Shown: positions 6,748-13,595 of the stretch, piece by piece
How positions within the stretch are numbered: position 1 is the stretch's first letter
How the letters are laid out: every line of letters begins with the position of its first letter
Origin: Bradyrhizobium guangdongense
GTDB taxonomy: Bacteria; Pseudomonadota; Alphaproteobacteria; Rhizobiales; Xanthobacteraceae
DNA: 33,593 nucleotides
Assembly (NCBI RefSeq): GCF_006483445.1
Contig: NZ_PPPT01000215.1
Location: forward strand, 1-33,593
Reading direction: 5' to 3'
The notes under the pieces: model-generated
Told to the model about the DNA's origin: nothing
The model's input: only the letters and a program-made list of their open reading frames with translations
Database searches by the model: none
Position numbers and translations under genes: made by a program

Positions 6748-9255
6748 CTATTTGTTGAGGCCGGCCGTCGGCGCCGCACCGGGCGGCGTCGGCGCCACCG
6801 GGATGGCCGACGCCACCGCACCCTTGATCATGCGATCGGTGCCCTGCGGCGATGAGGTGTCGACCGTTCCCTTGGTCACGAAATCCACCACGTCGGCCGA
6901 GAACTCCACGGGATTGTCGGTGTGGATGAAATGCCCGGTTTCCGGATAGATTTTTAGCATGGGACGGTTGCCGGCATTGGTCATGCGCGTCATGAACGGC
7001 GTGATCACGTCGCGCCCGAGATCGGTCAGCCCGTTGAACGCCGGCGTCGGGATGAACGGCTCCTTGTCGCCGAACGCCAGGAAGATCGGCGCCTTGATCT
7101 GCGTGACCCGTTCGTACAGGTTCTTCGGGTCATCCTGCTGCAGCTCGGCGCCGATGGTGTAGATGTCGAAAATGAAGACGTTGCACCACTGCTCGAGCTC
7201 CTTCGGATTACCCTTGATCAGACCGACGCGCTGCTCGGTGTGGAAGCGGGCATATTCGCTGTCGCTGAAGAAGTAGCCGCTCTTTGCCGCCGACAGGACG
7301 CCGGTGTTCGGGTCACGCTTCTTGAAGTAGAAGAAGTCGCGCACGCTCTGCTCGTCGCGCGCCTTCTCGGCTGCAAGAATACCGGTCTGGTCCCAGATCG
7401 ACTTCCACTTGTCGAAATCACGGCCGAGGTCCGGGTCGAACAGCTTGGCCTTCTTGTCCTTGGCGATGGTGATGTCGCGTGGATATTCCTCGAGACCGGA
7501 GGGCGCTTCGAGCGCGAGCGACGTCACGGCGTCGGGCCAGGTCAGGGCGTAACCCACCACGAACTGCCCGCCGAGCGAATGGCCGAGATAGACAGCCTTC
7601 TTGACGCCGAGCTGGTTCACGACAAGGTCGTAGATGACCTCGCGCATGTCCTGCATGGTGCGCGCCGGGCTCTTGTCGAGATTGCCGGGCCCGGACATGC
7701 CGTAATGCGGCAGGTCAGGCACGATCACGCGAATGCCGCTGCGCAACGCGTACTGCATGACGTTGCCGTAATGCCCGCCGAATGCGCCCTTGCCATGGAT
7801 GATGACCAGCACCTTCGGATCCCTGTCGGTGCCGTTATATTCGTCCATGTAGCCGATCTGCCAGGAATTGCCGCGAATGTCTTTCGCGTTGGCGTATTTG
7901 ACCGGATACGGATAGGTGACGGCATCCTTCCAGAAGGATTTGTTGGGATCGATCTTCGCAGCAACGCCGGGCACGCGATAGTTCTTGTCGACGAATTTTT
8001 GCGCGCGATCCAATGCCGCGACGTCGTCCATGAACGCGACGAATTTTGGATCGTTCTTGCGCTGGTTGATGATCGGGAACACGCCGTAATGGGCGACCGG
8101 GCTCTCCTGTGCGATCAGGTCCGCGCCGGGCACGCGATCGACGGCCTGCTGGGCCAGCTTGAAGTTGAGCCAGAGGTCGTTGGTGATGTGCATCACCAGC
8201 GTGCGCGCCTGGATGCGGCCGAGATAGGGATTGATATTATGGGTCTCGCCGACCCGATTGCGCCAGACGAGATCGACCGCGTCATAAAGTTTTGCGCGGT
8301 TGGTGACGTTCAAGCCGGCCTTCTCGTTCGGCGGATCCCAGTAGAAGATTTCAGGCTGCACCGCCTTCCAGTTCTGGGTCGTGCGGAAGGCGAAGTCATA
8401 GCCGGTCATGCCGAGGATCGACCAGCCGAATGCCACGCCCGGCACCGGATGCTTTTCCTTGGGCAGCTTGTAATAGTCGCCCTTGGTCGCCTGCCAGACC
8501 GGATCGCCTTCGATCGCGGCCGTCATCATCTGGAAGGTCCAGTTGCCGACGGGGTCCTCGCCATCCGATTGCGTGGTGCCGCCGATCGGCATCAGCGCGC
8601 TGACATATTCCGGATGCATGACGCCCCAGACGTAGGTCTGGGTCCCGCCCATGGAAACGCCGGCGACCAGCGCGACCCGCGCGACCTTCAGCCCGTCGCG
8701 CAGCAGGCGGTAATTGGCCTGCACCATGTCGTAGTAGCTGTATTGCGGAAACTTGATGCCGAGACCGTCAGACGGCTTGCTGGCGCCCCAGGTGCCAAGC
8801 GGATCGACCATGATGACGTAGTACTTGTCGGTATCGATGGGCCGGCCCGGGCCGATGATCGGCACGCCGCCGGATAGTGCCGCACCAACGACCCACTGCT
8901 CGTACATGTCGGTGGAATCGCCGGAATAGTAGGAATTGATCACGACGGCATTGGTGATCTCGCCAGCCGCGTTGCGCCGTGCGTTGCCGATCGCGATATA
9001 GGCCGTGCGCAGCTTGCCGCCACCGAGCGATTCCAACGTGACGCCGCCTTCTCCGCCATTCTCCCATTTGGATGGATCGGCGAGGTCGTACTTGCCGCCG
9101 AGTTTGAAGTTGGCGATCTCGTAGGTCTTTTTCAGCTCGTCATGCTTGACCTGCGACGATCGGCGCGTGAAGGGCTGCGCGACTGCGAGACTGGTGCCGA
9201 CCAGCAAGACGATCAGGCCGACGAAGCAACGTTTCACGACATCTGTCCCGGTCAT
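6748..9255 (-). CDS. Exported tandem alpha/beta hydrolase (MetX-like domain plus second hydrolase domain)
   Basis: 835 residues with two complete alpha/beta-hydrolase domains. A signal peptide (KRC then hydrophobic FVGLIVLLVGTSLAVA, probable cut near residue 26) points to the periplasm. Domain 1 (about 45-420) resembles the homoserine O-acetyltransferase fold: DPLGTWGASKP, nucleophile elbow GVSMGG with Ser201, candidate acid Asp360 and His389. Domain 2 (about 475-795) has IIHGKGAFGGH, elbow GHSLGG with Ser560, candidate acid Asp730 in FGDKEPF and His775 in ETGHFIHTD. A Pro/Ala-rich tail follows. The ATG has GGAGGA upstream and lies 65 bases from the centre of the box at 9314. It is the first gene of the operon with hydrolase, phasin and channel. 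The double domain is unusual; the substrate is unknown, and an acyltransferase or esterase/depolymerase role is inference. Confidence 0.87.
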   Translation of the reverse strand: MTGTDVVKRCFVGLIVLLVGTSLAVAQPFTRRSSQVKHDELKKTYEIANFKLGGKYDLADPSKWENGGEGGVTLESLGGGKLRTAYIAIGNARRNAAGEITNAVVINSYYSGDSTDMYEQWVVGAALSGGVPIIGPGRPIDTDKYYVIMVDPLGTWGASKPSDGLGIKFPQYSYYDMVQANYRLLRDGLKVARVALVAGVSMGGTQTYVWGVMHPEYVSALMPIGGTTQSDGEDPVGNWTFQMMTAAIEGDPVWQATKGDYYKLPKEKHPVPGVAFGWSILGMTGYDFAFRTTQNWKAVQPEIFYWDPPNEKAGLNVTNRAKLYDAVDLVWRNRVGETHNINPYLGRIQARTLVMHITNDLWLNFKLAQQAVDRVPGADLIAQESPVAHYGVFPIINQRKNDPKFVAFMDDVAALDRAQKFVDKNYRVPGVAAKIDPNKSFWKDAVTYPYPVKYANAKDIRGNSWQIGYMDEYNGTDRDPKVLVIIHGKGAFGGHYGNVMQYALRSGIRVIVPDLPHYGMSGPGNLDKSPARTMQDMREVIYDLVVNQLGVKKAVYLGHSLGGQFVVGYALTWPDAVTSLALEAPSGLEEYPRDITIAKDKKAKLFDPDLGRDFDKWKSIWDQTGILAAEKARDEQSVRDFFYFKKRDPNTGVLSAAKSGYFFSDSEYARFHTEQRVGLIKGNPKELEQWCNVFIFDIYTIGAELQQDDPKNLYERVTQIKAPIFLAFGDKEPFIPTPAFNGLTDLGRDVITPFMTRMTNAGNRPMLKIYPETGHFIHTDNPVEFSADVVDFVTKGTVDTSSPQGTDRMIKGAVASAIPVAPTPPGAAPTAGLNK

Positions 9256-9313
9256 GACGGACTCCTCCCTGAGGCATTTTGTCGAAACGCTAGGAAGAAC
9301 GACCGCGGAGCCT

Positions 9314-9327
9314 TTGATCTAACTCAA
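9314..9327. promoter_or_regulatory. FixK/FNR-type box between divergent hydrolase operons
   Basis: TTGAT-CTAA-CTCAA matches the FNR/FixK pattern TTGAT-N4-ATCAA with one mismatch and satisfies TTGA-N6-TCAA. Its centre is 65.5 bases from the minus-strand ATG at 9255 and 66.5 from the plus-strand ATG at 9387, so a site at -41.5 for both would leave leaders of about 25 bases. No strong -10 element is evident on either side. Confidence 0.68.
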
Positions 9328-9386
9328 TGGAATCCGATCGCGGAGGTTGAGGATCGCAGGCATCAGATTGCCGGTAGTTTTGCGCG

Positions 9387-10313
9387 ATGCCTTTCCTCAG
9401 CCACGGCTCGTATCGGATACGCTATGAGCTCGACGGGCCGGCGGGCGCGCCCGCCTACGTGCTCGTGAACGGGCTTACGCAGTATTCCGAGCTATGGGCC
9501 GCCTATCGCGAGGCGCTGCTGGGGCGCGGCTTTCGTGTCGCGACCTTCGACCTCCTGGGACAGGGAGCTTCCGACAAGCCGACACTTTTCATTAACCAGG
9601 ACGACCAGGTCGCCGCATTGCATCTGCTTGTCATCGAGCTCGGCGACGGGCCCATTTTCCTCAGCGGCATCAGCTTTGGCGGCCTGATCGCGCTCCGCTA
9701 TGCCATCGAGCATGGCGAGCGCATCGTTGGCCTCGTGCCGATGAGCTGCTTCGCCGAGTTGTCGCCTCAACTTCTCCTGATCGGCAATGCGCTGCGGACC
9801 GGGCTGATCCTCGGCGGCACCGGCTACCTCCAGGATTTGCTGTTGCCGATGAACTTGTCGGATCAATGGCTCAAACCGCTGCTCGACAAGCTCGACAGCG
9901 TCAAGCGCCAGGGCTGGCTGGTCAACGACGTCTACGCGCTGCAGAACCTGATGGAGTCCTTCCTCGACTTCCAGCCGCTCACGCCGCGCCTGTCGTCGAT
10001 CACTGTGCCGACGATGATCCTCAACGGCGAGTTCGACTTCCTGACGCCGCGCCCCCTGCACGAGACCCTGCGGGTCAAGATCCCCAACAGTTCGCTCGTG
10101 ATCATTCCAAGAGCCTATCACGCCTTCACGCTGGAGAAGAGCGCGCTCACGGCCGACCTGCTTGCGCGCTTCGCCGATGACGTGCTGGCGGGCCGCTGGC
10201 AAGGCAATCAGGCGGTCTGGATCGCGCCGGATGAGCCCGGCGGCGAGCTCACGCCCTTCCCGGCCGAGTACGATCACCTGCGTGCCATTCCCGTCAAAAG
10301 GACGCCGTCATGA
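9387..10313 (+). CDS. Alpha/beta hydrolase, cytosolic
   Basis: A 308-residue alpha/beta hydrolase with no signal peptide. Motifs in order: the oxyanion-region LVNGLTQYSELW (about 26-38), the FDLLGQGASDKP strand-loop, nucleophile elbow GISFGG with Ser96, a candidate acid in LNGEFDFLTPRP (about 217) and His in PRAYHAFTLEKS (about 247). A roughly 40-residue tail follows the core fold. Its ATG lies 66 bases from the centre of the box at 9314, and its stop overlaps the start of the next gene as ATGA at 10310-10313, which implies translational coupling. It resembles lactonase or lipase-type members generally; I cannot name a substrate. The divergent, box-sharing hydrolase-phasin operon suggests work on polyhydroxyalkanoate-derived or other short-chain esters. 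Confidence 0.85.
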   Translation: MPFLSHGSYRIRYELDGPAGAPAYVLVNGLTQYSELWAAYREALLGRGFRVATFDLLGQGASDKPTLFINQDDQVAALHLLVIELGDGPIFLSGISFGGLIALRYAIEHGERIVGLVPMSCFAELSPQLLLIGNALRTGLILGGTGYLQDLLLPMNLSDQWLKPLLDKLDSVKRQGWLVNDVYALQNLMESFLDFQPLTPRLSSITVPTMILNGEFDFLTPRPLHETLRVKIPNSSLVIIPRAYHAFTLEKSALTADLLARFADDVLAGRWQGNQAVWIAPDEPGGELTPFPAEYDHLRAIPVKRTPS

Positions 10314-10912
10314 GCGGATTCTTCGGCCCGCTCGAGTCAGACGGCCGCGTCCCACGGCCGCAGCAGACGCGCGTCGCAGCCTTCCTGATCTCGGCGCATG
10401 GCGCACTCGCCCGGCAGTTCGCGTTCACCCTGCCCGCAAGGTTTGATGCCGCCTGGCAGACGGAATTGAACGCGCAGTTCTATCGCGAGAGTGAGATCGT
10501 CTCGCTGCTGATGCGCGCGACGTCGTGGGTGCCCGACATCGCCTTGGGCTATATGACCGCAGCGTGGGAAACAGCCTGGCTGCCTGCGCCAATCGAGGGG
10601 ATCGCCGACCGCTCGCTTGCGCAAGCCGTCCACCTCGCAACGCTGGCCCACGCCGTGCACGCCAGCATCCGGCCAGCCGCGCTGCTGCCCGTGGAAGCTA
10701 ATGGGCAGGATCCCTTCGTCGTGGCGTTGCGCCGGATCGAATTCGAGAGCGGACGGCTGTTGCAGGCGCAGATCCTCTACCTCAAGGGACCAGATCTCGT
10801 GCCGCATCGCGACGCTGTCAGTGCGGCTCTCGAGAAACGCCACGCCAGCGTCCGTAAGCTCTGGCGCGAAACGCTCGAAAGCATTGGCATCGACGCATCG
10901 CGATCGGAATGA
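10310..10912 (+). CDS. Unrecognised protein translationally coupled to a hydrolase
   Basis: A 200-residue soluble protein that I do not recognise. No signal peptide, membrane segment or nucleotide-binding motif is visible. The sequence is rich in Ala, Leu, Arg and Trp, and looks mainly helical. Segments such as FYRESEIVSLLMRATSW and ALRRIEFESGRLLQAQILYLKG could form long amphipathic helices, and the C-terminal third is charged. The ATGA overlap with the hydrolase at 10310-10313 indicates that the two are made in step, so an accessory or regulatory partner for that hydrolase is a reasonable inference. Its stop is only 8 bases before the FixK-type box at 10921, so the next operon starts immediately behind it. 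Confidence 0.78.
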   Translation: MSGFFGPLESDGRVPRPQQTRVAAFLISAHGALARQFAFTLPARFDAAWQTELNAQFYRESEIVSLLMRATSWVPDIALGYMTAAWETAWLPAPIEGIADRSLAQAVHLATLAHAVHASIRPAALLPVEANGQDPFVVALRRIEFESGRLLQAQILYLKGPDLVPHRDAVSAALEKRHASVRKLWRETLESIGIDASRSE

Positions 10913-10920
10913 TCGGAGCC

Positions 10921-10934
10921 TTGATGCAAATCAA
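10921..10934. promoter_or_regulatory. FixK/FNR-type box upstream of atoDA-maoC
   Basis: TTGAT-GCAA-ATCAA has two perfect half-sites. Its centre is 85.5 bases before the atoD ATG at 11013, which for a class II position at -41.5 puts transcription start near 10969 and leaves a leader of about 44 bases. An AACATT at the expected distance could serve as a weak -10. It is the clearest such site in the window together with 19238. Confidence 0.8.
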
Positions 10935-11012
10935 AGCTGCGCTGTGACCAGTCGCCAACATTTCGGTACTGCCACCCTCATGCCGCGCCTTGGCTGATCG
11001 GGAGTATGGACC

Positions 11013-11660
11013 ATGAAGGCCGTTTCCGTCGAAGAAGCCGTTGCGATGATTCCGCCAGGCGCCAGCGTCATGGTCGGCGGCTTCATGGGCGTCGGGACGC
11101 CGGAGCGACTGCTCGACGAGGTCGTCCGGCAGAAGAAGACCGGCCTGACCCTGATCTGCAACGACGCCGCCATCCCCGGCAAGGGCGTCGGCAAGCTGTT
11201 CGATGCGGCGCTCGTTTCAAAACTGACGGCAACGCATATCGGCCTCAATCCAAATGCGCAGAAGCAGATGCTGGCGAACCAGATCGCCGTCGACCTCGTG
11301 CCGCAAGGCACCTTCGTCGAGCGCATTCGCGCCGGCGGCTGCGGTCTTGGCGGCGTCTTGACGCCGACTGGCGTCGGCACATTGGTCGCGGATGGCAAAC
11401 GGCAGATCGAGGTGGACGGCAAGCCGTTCCTGCTGGAGACCGCGCTGCGCGCCCAGTTCGCGCTGGTTCACGCCTTCCTCGCCGACTACATCGGCAACCT
11501 AGCCTACGCACTCACCTCCCGCAATTTCAATCCGGTCATGGCGATGGCTGCCGACACCGTGATCGTGACGGCGGACAACATCGTCCCGGTCGGCGTCATC
11601 GCGCCCGACCATGTCGTGACGCCAGCGCCGCTCGTCGACTACCTCATTACCAACGGGTGA
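11013..11660 (+). CDS. atoD: Acetoacetate/3-oxoacid CoA-transferase, subunit A
   Basis: 215 residues closely matching the AtoD/ScoA family: the glycine-rich VMVGGFMGVGTPERLL near residues 19-33, LICNDAAIPGKGVG, GLNPNAQKQM, VDLVPQGTFVERIRAGG and GVLTPTGVGT (about 120), with the TSRNFNPVMAMAADTVIV segment near the end. With subunit B it forms a cytosolic CoA-transferase that moves CoA between acetyl-CoA or succinyl-CoA and acetoacetate or similar short acids. It starts after GGGAG eight bases upstream of the ATG and is followed four bases later by subunit B. In this context acetoacetate formed from 3-hydroxybutyrate could be activated to acetoacetyl-CoA. The exact acid and CoA donor are not shown by the sequence. 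Confidence 0.93.
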   Translation: MKAVSVEEAVAMIPPGASVMVGGFMGVGTPERLLDEVVRQKKTGLTLICNDAAIPGKGVGKLFDAALVSKLTATHIGLNPNAQKQMLANQIAVDLVPQGTFVERIRAGGCGLGGVLTPTGVGTLVADGKRQIEVDGKPFLLETALRAQFALVHAFLADYIGNLAYALTSRNFNPVMAMAADTVIVTADNIVPVGVIAPDHVVTPAPLVDYLITNG

Positions 11661-11664
11661 CATC

Positions 11665-12315
11665 ATGGAGCCGCAGATCGTCATCGCCCGGCGTGTCGCG
11701 CAGGAATTGAAGACCGGCAACCTCGTCAATCTCGGCATCGGCATTCCGACGCTGGTCGCGAACTACGTGCCGCCTGATCTGAAGGTGTTTTTCCAGTCCG
11801 AGAACGGCCTGATCGGTACCGGGCCGATTCCCGAACAGGGCATGGCGCATCCGACCCTGACCGATGCCGGCGGGCGGCCGATCAGCGCGCTGCCCGGCGC
11901 GTGCGTTTTCGACAGCGCGATGTCGTTCGGACTGATCCGCGGCGGGCATGTGGACGTCACCGTGCTCGGCGGTCTCCAGGTCGATGCGCATGGCCTTCTC
12001 GCCAACTGGATGATCCCCGGCAAGATGGTGCCGGGCATGGGCGGCGCGATGGACCTCGTCAGCGGCGCCAAGCGCGTCATCGTCGCCATGCAGCACGCAG
12101 CGAAGGGCAAGTCGAAGATCGTCGCAAAATGCTCGCTGCCGCTGACCTCGGCGCGCCCGGTTAACCTCGTCGTGACCGACATGGCCGTCATCGGCTTCCC
12201 CGACGGCAAGGCAACCCTGCTGGAAACCGCGCCCGGCGTCAGCGTCGGCGAAGTCCTGGCGGTGACGGAGGCCGAGCTTGCCGTCCCCGATCACGTGCCG
12301 GAAATGAAGCTCTGA
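11665..12315 (+). CDS. atoA: Acetoacetate/3-oxoacid CoA-transferase, subunit B
   Basis: 216 residues of the AtoA/ScoB family carrying the catalytic glutamate, Glu46, in the QSENGLIGTGP motif; this Glu forms the glutamyl-CoA intermediate in class I CoA-transferases. Other family landmarks are NLGIGIPTLVANY (22-34), GALPGACVFDSAMSFGLIRGGH, VLGGLQVD and the MVPGMGGAMDLV run. The full expected length is present. The ribosome site GGGTGA overlaps the end of subunit A, so the two subunits are translated together. The hydratase-like gene follows after 11 to 17 bases. The operon is probably expressed from the box at 10921. Confidence 0.93.
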   Translation: MEPQIVIARRVAQELKTGNLVNLGIGIPTLVANYVPPDLKVFFQSENGLIGTGPIPEQGMAHPTLTDAGGRPISALPGACVFDSAMSFGLIRGGHVDVTVLGGLQVDAHGLLANWMIPGKMVPGMGGAMDLVSGAKRVIVAMQHAAKGKSKIVAKCSLPLTSARPVNLVVTDMAVIGFPDGKATLLETAPGVSVGEVLAVTEAELAVPDHVPEMKL

Positions 12316-12332
12316 TCGATCAGGTGATGGCC

Positions 12333-12791
12333 ATGCGGGTATTCAACGACTTCAACGAGATCAAATCGGCTGTCGGGACCGAGATCGGCGCCAGCGACTG
12401 GATCGAGATCACGCAGGACCGTATCAACAAGTTTGCGGACGCGACCTGCGACGAGCAATGGATCCATGTCGATACGGAGCGTGCCAGGGAGGAGATGCCG
12501 GGCGGCAAGACCATCGCCCACGGGCTGCTCTCGCTGGCGCTGGCACCGATGTTCATCCGCTCGGTGATCGGACTGAAGGGCCTGCGCAACACGCTGAACT
12601 ACGGCGCCGACCGCATCCGTTACCTGGCGCCCGTCCCCGCCGGCTCAAAGCTGCGCGGCCGCGTCACCATAGCGGAGGCCGAGGATGTGCCCCCCGACGG
12701 GTTGCGCGTCAACTATCACCTCGTGATCGAGATCGAGGGCGGCAAGAAGCCCGCCTGCGTCGCCGAGCTGATCGGCCTGCACTACCGCTGA
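12333..12791 (+). CDS. MaoC/NodN-family hot-dog dehydratase
   Basis: About 152 residues of the MaoC-like hot-dog fold. The hydratase motif is visible as DATCDEQWIHVDTERA (about 34-49), placing the catalytic-type Asp and His, followed by GGKTIAHGLLSLAL (about 56-69), typical of the NodN subgroup. Members hydrate 2-enoyl-CoA to (R)-3-hydroxyacyl-CoA or act on related thioesters. Start choice: GTG at 12324, ATG at 12327 and ATG at 12333 are all in frame; 12333 is favoured because AGGTGA lies five bases before it. It is the last gene of the atoDA operon. A link from enoyl-CoA to (R)-3-hydroxyacyl-CoA would suit polyhydroxyalkanoate metabolism, but the substrate is inferred. Its stop codon is part of a hairpin shared with fabI. 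Confidence 0.87.
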   Translation: MRVFNDFNEIKSAVGTEIGASDWIEITQDRINKFADATCDEQWIHVDTERAREEMPGGKTIAHGLLSLALAPMFIRSVIGLKGLRNTLNYGADRIRYLAPVPAGSKLRGRVTIAEAEDVPPDGLRVNYHLVIEIEGGKKPACVAELIGLHYR

Positions 12792-12810
12792 GCGCGTTCG
12801 GCGCGCTCAG
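12788..12810. terminator. Hairpin containing both convergent stop codons, possible bidirectional terminator
   Basis: CTGAGCGCG - TTCGG - CGCGCTCAG forms a perfect 9-base-pair stem with a 5-base loop. The TGA of the maoC gene (12789-12791) and the TGA of fabI (complement of 12807-12809) lie symmetrically in the two arms. There is no T-run on either side, so strong intrinsic termination is not certain; it could instead protect both 3' ends or separate convergent transcription. Confidence 0.55.
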
Positions 12811-13595
12811 TCGATGATGTGATAGCCACCGTCGATATAGAGCACACCGCCAGTGATCAGCTTGGCACCGTCGAGCGCCAGGAACGCGGTGGCGTTGCCG
12901 ACGTCGTCGATGCTGACGAGGCTGCGCGATGGCGCCTTCGACTGCGCCTTGTCCATGAGCTCATCGAACTCGGGGATGCCCGACGCCGCACGGGTGGCGA
13001 GCGGGCCCGGCGAGATGGCGTGGACACGGATGCCCTTTGGGCCGAGCTCGGCTGCGGCATAGCGCACGGACGCCTCGAGCGCCGCTTTTGCCACGCCCAT
13101 GATGTTATAGTTCTCCACCACCATCTGGCTGCCGTAATAGGTCATGGTGAATAGCGTGCCGCCGTTCTTCATCAAGGGCTCGGCGAGATGCGCCATGCGC
13201 AGGAACGACCAGCAGGACACGTCCATCGTCTTGAGGAAGCCGTCGCGGTTCACGTCGACGACACGGCCGTGCAGGGCCTCCTTCGGCGAAAAAGCGATGG
13301 AATGCAGCAGGAAGTCGAGTTGCCCCCACTCCTTGGCGATGCGCTCGAAGACCGCTTCCATCTGGCCCTCGACCATGACATCGAGCGGCATGAAGATCGG
13401 CGCTTCCAGCGCCTGCGCCAACGGCTCGACATGCTTCTTGGCGCGGTCGTTGAGATAGGTGACGGCGAGATCGGCGCCGAGCGCGCGAAACGCGCGTGCG
13501 CAGCCCCAGGCGATCGACTGGTCGTTGGCGATGCCGACGATCAGGCCTTTCTTCCCCTTGAGGGCGACCTTGCTGTCCGGAAATACGGGGATCAT
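12807..13595 (-). CDS. fabI: Enoyl-[acyl-carrier-protein] reductase, FabI type
   Basis: 262 residues of an atypical short-chain dehydrogenase that reduces the enoyl-ACP double bond with NADH (or NADPH) in fatty-acid synthesis. The FabI nucleotide-binding start GIANDQSIAWG (about 21-31) replaces the usual SDR glycine motif. The catalytic set is complete with normal spacing: Tyr153 in TYYGS, then Tyr163 and Lys170 in YNIMGVAK, ten and seven residues apart as in E. coli FabI. The C-terminal segment SPGPLATRAASGI and YIDGGYHI also fit. The ATG overlaps the ackA stop as ATGA at 13592-13595. A FabI at the end of a DUF3141-pta-ackA operon is probably an additional copy, perhaps an NADH sink, while a housekeeping copy lies elsewhere; that is inference. 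Confidence 0.93.
   Translation of the reverse strand: MIPVFPDSKVALKGKKGLIVGIANDQSIAWGCARAFRALGADLAVTYLNDRAKKHVEPLAQALEAPIFMPLDVMVEGQMEAVFERIAKEWGQLDFLLHSIAFSPKEALHGRVVDVNRDGFLKTMDVSCWSFLRMAHLAEPLMKNGGTLFTMTYYGSQMVVENYNIMGVAKAALEASVRYAAAELGPKGIRVHAISPGPLATRAASGIPEFDELMDKAQSKAPSRSLVSIDDVGNATAFLALDGAKLITGGVLYIDGGYHIID

Noticed and set aside
5620..6855. A 411-codon open frame opposite phasin and hydrolase genes
   Set aside because: It covers two genes with recognisable products and contains no domain itself.
7240..8877. A 545-codon open frame opposite the double hydrolase
   Set aside because: Its translation is rich in Arg, His, Asp and Val without any domain, as expected for the complement of a GC-rich gene; the minus-strand frame has two complete hydrolase domains.
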